Source: Planctomycetota bacterium
GTDB lineage: Bacteria; Planctomycetota; Planctomycetia; Gemmatales; Gemmataceae
Length of the DNA: 64,000 nucleotides
Direction: 5' to 3'
Assembly (NCBI GenBank): GCA_016872605.1
Contig: VGZI01000003.1
Span: 45,329-109,328, forward strand
Every line of letters begins with the position of its first letter. The stretch's first letter is position 1. Shown here piece after piece: positions 57,664 to 64,000 of the stretch. Made by a program: the position numbers and the translations under genes. Below the pieces are notes generated by a model. The model was not told where the DNA came from. It did not search any database and saw nothing but the letters and a program-made list of their open reading frames with translations.

Positions 57664-58935
57664 TTAGAGTCCAGGGCGCAAGACGTGCCGTGGGCGCGGT
57701 TGGAGCGTAGTGCGGACGATGTACTCGCCCAGGGTGCGGCCCACTTTTAGGCCTTCGGTGTTGTCGAACTGCCAATGGATGCCGCCGTAGATTCGGCTCA
57801 TGCCAGCTTCCTCGGCGGCGGACCAGAGACTGGTGAATTTGCGCGTCACATTCGGCAATCCATCCGAGGTGGTCGCGAACGAGAGTTTGTCGGTTCCAAA
57901 CGCTTGGGCCAACACCGCGGCGCCGGCGGAGCTAAAGGTGCTGTGCCCGGAGACGTAAGCGGGGAACGGCGGCGTGTCCAGGAGCGGCGTCCAGTCGGCG
58001 CTACGGTCCATTTCGCGAATCGCTGTCACCGGTCGCCAGAACTCAAACGTAAACTTGATCACCCAGCACAAAATGCCTGCGTCAGCCAGGGCGATGTTCA
58101 AGTGGGCGAATAGCCTGGCATTTTCGGCAAGCGTATTGGCGCGGTCGACCGCGATCGACTGGGCGATCTGATTCCAGTGTCCCGGAGGCGTGACGGTTCC
58201 GGCATTGTCGGCCCAGAAATGAGCGATGTCGGTTTGCTCTAGGGTTCGAAGGCTGCTCGTTTTGGCCCCGAGTTGCTTGACCTCATGCAGGGCTTGAACG
58301 TACGCGGCACTCGACAGTGTAGGCGGATCGGCGGGACGATACTGCGTGCCCTTGGTGATCGCGAACGGCTTGACGTAGCCCCAATCGGGCAGAAGGGCGT
58401 CCTGAAGCCGCGGCGGCGTCGGCTGCCAAAAGCCCGGCTGCTTCCTGTACGTGTATTTTCCGATGCGGTCGGAGCCGTCGGCCTTCCGCGTTTCGAGCAT
58501 GCGGTCGGCGCAGAAGCGGCCCAGTTCGGCGCCGGCATCCCGGTTGGGTGATGCGGGAACGTCGGTCCAGGCGAGACGGAGCATCGCGTCGAAAACCTCG
58601 CGCTGTTTCGGATAGAGGTGCACAAGGGCTCGGTGCGCTGCTGCCGCGACCGCCGCTTCCGTCGAGGCGCCGGGGATGGCGGTCGCATCTGTCAGGTACG
58701 GTTGATGGGTGCGCTGGATCGACATGACGCCATCGTAAATCGACAGATGAACAATCGCCAGGTTACGAGCGGCGACGGGGGGCGGCGTGTGATCGAGTCG
58801 AATCGCTGTCAACGCGACTTCGTTCCAGCGCAGCACCATGTCGCGGCCGGGCCGCTCGACGTGAACACCGATCCGTGGTGGAGTGTCTTGAGCCTGAGTC
58901 AAGGCGGCGATCAAAATCAGCAGCGATCCGCTCAT
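57664..58935 (-). CDS. Secreted vanadium-dependent haloperoxidase/PAP2-type protein
   Basis: A 423-residue exported protein of the acid phosphatase/vanadium haloperoxidase superfamily. All three vanadate/phosphate-binding signatures are present: KFTFEFWRPVTAIRE (Lys, Arg), PFPAYVSGHSTFSS (Ser-Gly-His) and RIYGGIHWQFDNTEGL (Arg, His). A signal peptide (SGSLLILIAALTQAQ) precedes. The start at 58935 has GGGAGAA upstream. Relatives oxidise halides with H2O2 or act as phosphatases; the motifs alone do not decide between these, though length and helical layout favour the haloperoxidase branch. Confidence 0.88.
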   Translation of the reverse strand: MSGSLLILIAALTQAQDTPPRIGVHVERPGRDMVLRWNEVALTAIRLDHTPPPVAARNLAIVHLSIYDGVMSIQRTHQPYLTDATAIPGASTEAAVAAAAHRALVHLYPKQREVFDAMLRLAWTDVPASPNRDAGAELGRFCADRMLETRKADGSDRIGKYTYRKQPGFWQPTPPRLQDALLPDWGYVKPFAITKGTQYRPADPPTLSSAAYVQALHEVKQLGAKTSSLRTLEQTDIAHFWADNAGTVTPPGHWNQIAQSIAVDRANTLAENARLFAHLNIALADAGILCWVIKFTFEFWRPVTAIREMDRSADWTPLLDTPPFPAYVSGHSTFSSAGAAVLAQAFGTDKLSFATTSDGLPNVTRKFTSLWSAAEEAGMSRIYGGIHWQFDNTEGLKVGRTLGEYIVRTTLQPRPRHVLRPGL

Positions 58936-59105
58936 GCGATTCTCCCGGTGCAAAGGACCTCGGAGTAATCGTACGGCATTCGCGCAGGCTCGCCAAATTC
59001 ATTCTGGGCGGAGTGGTGGGGCGGGGAATTCCGATTTGGAGGACTTTGCCGATTGTAGGGGTTGTAGCGAATGTGCGAGCGCGCGAAACCGCCGACCTAG
59101 CGCGG

Positions 59106-59918
59106 CTACGCGTGGTCGGCGATGAGGCGAAGGCACGCGGGATGGAGCGGGCCGTTGGTGGCGAGCAGGCCGTGCTTCTGCCAGGCGCCGGGGAGCCCGT
59201 AGCGCAATACTTCACCGGCGGCGCCGGTGACCATGCCCCCTGCCTCGGTGACAAGGATTTGGCCGGCGCAAATGTCCCAGTCGTGGAATGCTTCGTAGGT
59301 GTTGAGATAGATGTCCGCCTCGCCGCGCGCGACGAGCGCCAGCTTGATGCCGGCTGAGTACGACTCGACGACGCGAGCCGGACGCAGGGAATCGACCCAG
59401 CGTGAACGTCTGCCGGGCGTGCGCGATCGGCTCTGCGTCAATGTCGCTTGCGTCGTTTGAACAACAGCCGTCACCCGGCAGCGCGCCGGTTCGCGCGCGG
59501 CGCCGTCGATGCGCCAACAGCCCTGGCCGAGCGCCGCGTAGGTCAAGCGTTGTACGGCCGGCTGCGCCACGACGCCGACGGCGATTGCGCCTTTCTCGAC
59601 GAACGCGATCATGACGGAAAATTCGCCGTTCTTGCGTGCGAACCCGCGTGTGCCGTCGATCGGGTCGACGATCCAGAGCCGATCGCCCGTTTGAAGGGCG
59701 TCGCGCAAAGTCGGCGTCGCTTCCTCGGCGCACAGGGCATCATTGGGAAATGCGCGGCGGATCGCTCGCAATATGATTTCTTGCGATTGGCGGTCGGCTT
59801 CGGTGCTGATCTCGGCGGGCGCGTCGGGCACCACCTCGAACCGTTCATACGCGCCGGTCAAGTGATCGCGCGCTTGAGCGGCCGCGTCTAGGGCGACCGC
59901 AAGTTCGCGTTCGTGCAT
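59106..59918 (-). CDS. CysQ-like 3'(2'),5'-bisphosphate nucleotidase / inositol-monophosphatase family
   Basis: Mg-dependent phosphatase of the inositol monophosphatase fold, 270 residues. Metal ligands are visible in ALCAEEATP and LWIVDPIDGTRGFARKNGEF (DPIDGT), and the C-terminal AFHDWDICAGQILVTEAGGM. In this family CysQ removes 3'-phosphate from PAP produced in sulfate assimilation. It is the last gene of a minus-strand run after two ABC-exporter genes. The DPIDGTRGF form is typical of CysQ/HAL2-type members rather than SuhB, but the exact substrate is unproven. Confidence 0.85.
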   Translation of the reverse strand: MHERELAVALDAAAQARDHLTGAYERFEVVPDAPAEISTEADRQSQEIILRAIRRAFPNDALCAEEATPTLRDALQTGDRLWIVDPIDGTRGFARKNGEFSVMIAFVEKGAIAVGVVAQPAVQRLTYAALGQGCWRIDGAAREPARCRVTAVVQTTQATLTQSRSRTPGRRSRWVDSLRPARVVESYSAGIKLALVARGEADIYLNTYEAFHDWDICAGQILVTEAGGMVTGAAGEVLRYGLPGAWQKHGLLATNGPLHPACLRLIADHA

Positions 59919-59954
59919 GGGGATTCCTTCCGGGCTTTGCCGCTAACGGCAACG

Positions 59955-62159
59955 TCAGTCTCCGTTTTTTTGGGCGGCGACCGGGGCGACCTGGCTGGCG
60001 AACTCGTTGAACTCCAAATACTGCAAGTGCCGGTACAATTCGCTCTCATTAAGCAATTCACGATGATCGCCATAGGCGGCGACGCGGCCTTCGTGCAGAA
60101 CGACTAGTTTATCGCAGCTACGAATCGTGGAAAGCCGGTGCGGAAGAAAGATGACGGTTCGGCCCGGCAAAAACCGCTGATACGTGTCGTCGATCATCGC
60201 TTTGGTGTCGTCGTCGAGCAGCGCATGCGGCTCCTCGACGATGAGGATCGTCGGATCGCGCAGGATCGCGCGAGCCAGCGCGATGCGAAACATCTCGCCC
60301 GGCGTCAGCACATGGCCTTGATCGCCGATCACCGTTTCGTAACCCTGCGGCAGCTTGGCGATGAACTGATGAGCGTGTGCGAGCTTGGCGGCGTCGGTTA
60401 TACGCTGGAGATTGAAGGCCGGATCGCCGCAACCGATGTTGTTCGCCACCGTGTCGTTGAAGACGAAGTTCCCGTCGAAAACCACCGCGATCTGGATGCG
60501 CAGCGAATCGAGGGTGACCCAGCGCAAATCCTTGCCGTCGAAGAGGACCTTGCCTGACGTCGGATCGAGCAAGCGGGGCAAGAGCGAGACGAGCACGTGC
60601 TTTTCAGTTTCGTTGAGCCCGACGATGCCGATCCTTGAGCCGACTTCAATGGTCAGATTGATATTGGCCAGCAGCTTTTCGTCCTTGCCGGGTTGGTGAA
60701 CGGTTACTTTCTCAAAGCGGATCTCGCCGGAGAGCGTGGGAACGAGCTCGGCTTCGATGGGCTGGCCGATGCCTCCGGTGCGATCCAGGAAATCGAAGAC
60801 CACCTGCGCCGATTCGCTTCCCCGGCCCACGATGCGGCGGGCTTCGATGATCGCTAGCAGCGGCCAATAGAGGCTAATGATCGCTGCCGCCAGCACCAGG
60901 CAACTGGTAACGCCGAATTGGCCCCACAGGATAATCTGTCCGGCGACCAGAAGCAGTCCCATGGCGGAAAGGAGCCCGAGCAGAAGGACCAGCGGCTGAT
61001 AATACGCCTCGCCACGGTAGCGCTGCATCTGAGCATCGTTGTAATCGCTCAATTGCCGTTCGACGCGCTCGAGATTAAATGCGTCCATCAGGTACACTTT
61101 GACGAGGCGCGACAGCATCAGGCTCTCTTGCACCAGAACCACCTGGTCGGCGGATTGGGCTTCCGCCGCTCGGCTCTGCTCCTGATGATGGTCGACGAGC
61201 TGGCCTCCAATCAGCCAGACGAGCGCTGCGATCCCCAAAAACGCCACGCCGAGCCAGAAATTGACTACGAGCATGAACGCGATCAAGAGCCCGATCTTCA
61301 CCGGCTCGCGGAAAAAGACGGTAAGCCATTGGAACAGGGCCTCGTGAACACCTTCGAGATGCCGCGTCGAGATGCCGGCGGCATCGCTGGGGCCGAGCGT
61401 CTTGAACGCCAGCAGCCCGAGCCGGTTGGTGTGCTGATACACCGACCGTCGCAAGCGGGTCATTGCATCGAGCACGGCGATGGCGCCGTAGTAGCTCGAC
61501 AAGAACAGCATGGCCAGGCGCAGCAGCGCGACTCCGACCGCGACAATGACCAGGCCATAGAGGAAGTTCGTATTGCCGTAGGCCCACGTCCACGAGTTCC
61601 ATTCGGCCAAGAACCCGATGATACGGCCTTTGTAAGAATGGCGTGTGCGAATCACCAGGCTCAATAGGCCGCCCTGCTCGATCGGCAAGTAAAGGCCGGC
61701 GTCGTTTACGTGTGAGCGCAGGTCATCCCGAATCTTCTGAGCGGCGGCCTCACACACACGATCGGCAAACAGCTCCGGCAGCTTGGCCCACCACAGCAAC
61801 GCCTTCTCCTGCGCCGGCAGTTTCTCGAAAGGCTCCCCCTTTTCCCACATTTGCAGCGCCGATGCGTCAACGTTGTGCGCCTGCAGCTCCGCCTTGATCG
61901 CCGCCACCACCTCTTCGCGCTTCCCGTTGGCCGCGGCGGCTTGAAGCGACTGAGCAAAACTCTGCCGCTCCGCCGCCGTCAATGCGTGATAGCTCGGAAT
62001 ATCCCCGCGTTCGACGAGGAGATCGATGAACAAGCCCAGCAGAATGATCAGCGCAACGTAAAGAACCGCCGAGACGAGGGACGAAAAAATGGACACCCAC
62101 TCCGCGATCGGGTGGTACGTCAAGAACTTCTGGCAGCGAGCGAAGGCGCTGTCCGTCAT
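59955..62159 (-). CDS. ABC exporter-like protein with degenerate ATP site
   Basis: A 734-residue half-transporter: N-terminal membrane domain with six helices (first YVALIILLGLFIDLLVERGD, with a large 110-residue extracytosolic insertion before the second), then an ATPase domain (about 490-725). Walker A is GLNETEKHV instead of GxxGxGK(S/T), the signature is LTPGE rather than LSGGQ, and Walker B ends EEP. The H-loop LPHRLSTI is kept. Weak ATP hydrolysis or a regulatory role is possible, or partnership with another ATPase. It is transcribed with the ABC-2 permease gene upstream. Confidence 0.8.
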   Translation of the reverse strand: MTDSAFARCQKFLTYHPIAEWVSIFSSLVSAVLYVALIILLGLFIDLLVERGDIPSYHALTAAERQSFAQSLQAAAANGKREEVVAAIKAELQAHNVDASALQMWEKGEPFEKLPAQEKALLWWAKLPELFADRVCEAAAQKIRDDLRSHVNDAGLYLPIEQGGLLSLVIRTRHSYKGRIIGFLAEWNSWTWAYGNTNFLYGLVIVAVGVALLRLAMLFLSSYYGAIAVLDAMTRLRRSVYQHTNRLGLLAFKTLGPSDAAGISTRHLEGVHEALFQWLTVFFREPVKIGLLIAFMLVVNFWLGVAFLGIAALVWLIGGQLVDHHQEQSRAAEAQSADQVVLVQESLMLSRLVKVYLMDAFNLERVERQLSDYNDAQMQRYRGEAYYQPLVLLLGLLSAMGLLLVAGQIILWGQFGVTSCLVLAAAIISLYWPLLAIIEARRIVGRGSESAQVVFDFLDRTGGIGQPIEAELVPTLSGEIRFEKVTVHQPGKDEKLLANINLTIEVGSRIGIVGLNETEKHVLVSLLPRLLDPTSGKVLFDGKDLRWVTLDSLRIQIAVVFDGNFVFNDTVANNIGCGDPAFNLQRITDAAKLAHAHQFIAKLPQGYETVIGDQGHVLTPGEMFRIALARAILRDPTILIVEEPHALLDDDTKAMIDDTYQRFLPGRTVIFLPHRLSTIRSCDKLVVLHEGRVAAYGDHRELLNESELYRHLQYLEFNEFASQVAPVAAQKNGD

Positions 62160-62359
62160 GGAAATGACTCAATTTGGGTCGGCCTCGTTCAGTCCCGGGC
62201 AGGCTGCGTGAAACGCACCTTTCCGCCTACGGCCGAGCTAAACTCCGTTCCATTCTACCAGACAGACGATTTTCTTGGGAAACCCAGTTTGTCGCGAAAT
62301 GCACAACAAAACGAAATCATCGATCCCGACAAAAGCACGTCGTATCGATTGGGCAGACT

Positions 62360-63553
62360 TTACGCGACATCGCGATCTTCGAATAGGATCAAGCCGCCGA
62401 GCAGAGCGATGCTGGTGTAGATCGTCGCGTAGATGAAGACGTTGAATGTGTAGAGAGCATAGCGCTCCGGATCGAGCGGCACGTCGCGCACGATGGCCGA
62501 ACTGACATCGAAGTTCGCCAGGCCAGGCAGCAGAAATTCGAAAAGCTGCGCGATGAACTGCACGAGCCGAAGGTCCTGGCTGACTGCCGTCAGAATCGGC
62601 GCCAGATGGCCGAGGAAGTAGATGAACATGCACATCGTGAGATTGACGACCATGGGCAAGCGCGTTGCCAAGGCCACGCTGACGGCAATCAAGGTCATGA
62701 CCTGTCCGAATCCGATGATGAGCCCGGGCAGCGCCTCGCCGAGGTCGCGGAACCACAATCCCGTGCCGCGCAGCAAGTCGCCGGCGACCGTGGGGCCGTA
62801 CGTCTCTTCAACCATGCGATTGACCCAGGCCGGGTCGGGCGGCAGCTGCGTGATGCCCGGTTGAAAATCGTAATTAAACTTCGCCAGCACGACCCAGATC
62901 AGCACCCAGCCCATCAGCATGGTCATGAAGGCGCCGGCCAGCGTCAACCCCGCGAACTTGCCGAAGAGAAAATCCCGCCGCGAGATCGGCTTGCTCAAAA
63001 GCGTGACTGCCGTTCGGCCTTCGATCTCTTCACTTACCGAAATGCTTGCTGAGATTACGCCGAAGATGGCGGGGAAGATCATCGTCAAGGCATAAGTGAT
63101 TTCCTTGACCATCTTGAGGTCTTCGCCGAAAGTGAAATAGGGGATGACGATCGATACGACCATCGCCAGGCCGCCCAGGAAGGTGAGCAGCCAGAACATG
63201 GGCTGGCGAATCCCTTCATAAAACGCGGCCAAGGCAACCGCGCCTCCCTTGGGCCAAAAGGTGAGCATGCAGTAATACGCAAGTACAAAGAAGTCGAGGC
63301 CGATCTGCAAGGTCAGCAGGGAAGCGTTGAATCGGCCGAGCAAGTTGATGGCGCCGGGTTCGCTGCTGGTCTGCAGGAAAAACGCCAGCGCGATGCCGAT
63401 GACGGCGGCAACCCCCGCCCCTTTCGCGAGTGCTGCCAGGTCTTTCGTCAGCGAGATCCCCCAGAGCGCAACCAGCCACGGAACGGCAGCGATGAATTGC
63501 ACAATCGACAACAACATGCACAGCGGCGCTAGTTGCAAGAACGTCGTGGACAT
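62360..63553 (-). CDS. ABC-2 type transporter permease
   Basis: Integral membrane protein of 397 residues with about eight helices (LAPLCMLLSIVQFIAAVPWL; GVAAVIGIALAFFLQTSSEP; GLDFFVLAYYCMLTFWPKG; PMFWLLTFLGGLAMVVSIVI; LTMIFPAIFGVISASISVSE). It has the cytosolic EIEGRTAVTLLSKPISRRDF loop of the ABC-2 family and a C-terminal helix pair. The start may be 63553 or the ATG at 63565, which lies directly after GGAGA. An ATP-binding partner is probably upstream beyond the small ORFs; the half-transporter downstream is not the usual partner of this type. Confidence 0.82.
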   Translation of the reverse strand: MSTTFLQLAPLCMLLSIVQFIAAVPWLVALWGISLTKDLAALAKGAGVAAVIGIALAFFLQTSSEPGAINLLGRFNASLLTLQIGLDFFVLAYYCMLTFWPKGGAVALAAFYEGIRQPMFWLLTFLGGLAMVVSIVIPYFTFGEDLKMVKEITYALTMIFPAIFGVISASISVSEEIEGRTAVTLLSKPISRRDFLFGKFAGLTLAGAFMTMLMGWVLIWVVLAKFNYDFQPGITQLPPDPAWVNRMVEETYGPTVAGDLLRGTGLWFRDLGEALPGLIIGFGQVMTLIAVSVALATRLPMVVNLTMCMFIYFLGHLAPILTAVSQDLRLVQFIAQLFEFLLPGLANFDVSSAIVRDVPLDPERYALYTFNVFIYATIYTSIALLGGLILFEDRDVA

Positions 63554-63755
63554 GGCCGATTTCATTCTCCGATTCGCCGAGACGGGAATTATTTTATGAC
63601 GCCGACTCGCACGACAAGGGCCGCGCACGAAAGAGGCGGCCAATCCGAGGCAAAAGCCGCTTGCCTGGTGTCGCTGCGTAGCAGCGTGCAGTGTTTACTA
63701 CGTGGGCGGCGGCTCTGGTGATCGGCATTTCGACAAGATTTTTTGGCGCGATTCT

Positions 63756-63908
63756 TTACCGATCGTCATCATCGTCATCGCGGCGTCGGCTTGACGGTCG
63801 TCCCGCCTGCGTCAATTCGGCGATGCCTTCTGCCACTTTCAGGCTCCCCAGGATCATGAAAATGAACGTACAACGATCGAGTGCGTCAGTGTCAGGCCAA
63901 AGCAGCAT
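63756..63908 (-). CDS. Possible small membrane protein (50 aa)
   Basis: ATG on the minus strand at 63908 opens 50 codons: a short N-terminus, then a hydrophobic helix (CTFIFMILGSLKVAEGIAE) and a hydrophilic end with a basic (RRR) and acidic (DDDDDD) run. It starts 4 bases after the end of the partial ORF at 63913, so coupling is possible. No Shine-Dalgarno is visible and no family is recognised. Confidence 0.3.
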   Translation of the reverse strand: MLLWPDTDALDRCTFIFMILGSLKVAEGIAELTQAGRPSSRRRDDDDDDR

Positions 63909-63912
63909 GGGT

Positions 63913-64000
63913 TCAGTGTGTCACTGAGTAGCCGCATTCAGAGCAGAGCAGACCAGACGCTGCTCCGTCCACAGCAGCCCAAGCAGGCAAAGCGGGGCGA
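63913..64000 (-). CDS. 3' end of a possible zinc-ribbon protein (5' part outside window)
   Basis: The last 28 codons of a minus-strand frame, open to the window edge, end SGLLCSECGYSVTH. The C-x2-C plus terminal His looks like half of a zinc ribbon at a C-terminus. Too little is visible to name it. Confidence 0.3.
   Translation of the reverse strand, partial: RPALPAWAAVDGAASGLLCSECGYSVTH

Noticed and set aside
1-64000. tRNA, rRNA or CRISPR array
   Set aside because: No T-arm-like GGTTCGAATCC, no rRNA signature and no regularly spaced direct repeats were found by eye; a tRNAscan/Infernal run would settle it.

Overview
The window is high-GC bacterial DNA that most likely comes from a member of the Planctomycetota. 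This rests on gene content: Tat-exported Gfo/Idh/MocA oxidoreductase, DUF1080 (3-keto-disaccharide hydrolase) proteins, several SGNH/SASA esterases, a sulfatase, a PmoA-like protein, a multihaem cytochrome paired with a beta-propeller, a baeRF protein, FlgM- and RsbW-like anti-sigma factors, and many small secreted proteins of unknown function. Intergenic space is rich in palindromic repeats whose chance translations (GSAGASPS-like) are familiar from planctomycete genomes.

Layout. 1-5 kb: 3' end of ffh, an anti-sigma kinase, a FlgM-like protein, a Fur regulator, an exported oxidoreductase and a frameshifted CBS gene. 5.6-14 kb: a tricorn-like protease, a TPR protein, an orphan PhnD-type binding protein and a broken rhomboid gene. 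14-18.5 kb: a small membrane protein, baeRF, universal stress protein, an outer-membrane barrel and DUF1080. 18.6-26.6 kb: a mostly minus-strand housekeeping block (nusB, ribH, rho, coaE, polA) with two toxin-antitoxin-like pairs (HicBA; DUF433/DUF5615). 26.7-31.3 kb: a SET protein, small hypotheticals and an APC permease. 31.5-50.6 kb: a glycan-ester region with four SGNH/SASA-type esterases, a sulfatase, a transglutaminase/SUMF1 chimera, a pentahaem cytochrome overlapping a beta-propeller gene, a SASA-DUF1080 fusion and a Gfo/Idh oxidoreductase, interspersed with gene remnants. 50.8-64 kb: D-aminoacylase, GNAT, PmoA-like, small membrane/secreted proteins, a vanadium-type haloperoxidase, a CysQ-like phosphatase and two ABC-exporter genes.

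How the genes may work together (inference): the 31-50 kb block could remove sulfate and acyl esters from an external glycan and oxidise the sugars in the periplasm through c-type haems; DUF1080 and Gfo/Idh proteins fit a 3-keto-sugar route.

Most interesting signals: (1) a thioredoxin-like gene interrupted by one in-frame UGA, with a SECIS-like hairpin at the right distance, so a candidate selenoprotein; (2) a perfect 57-bp palindrome lying in frame inside polA, with a 57-bp sister copy between genes at 53.7 kb, like the Rickettsia palindromic elements; (3) a second in-frame repeat insertion in the 49.6-kb Gfo/Idh gene; (4) two 155-bp long-palindrome elements; (5) several gene remnants (rhomboid, CBS pair, XylR-like regulator, two secreted-protein tails). 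No tRNA, rRNA or CRISPR array was seen.
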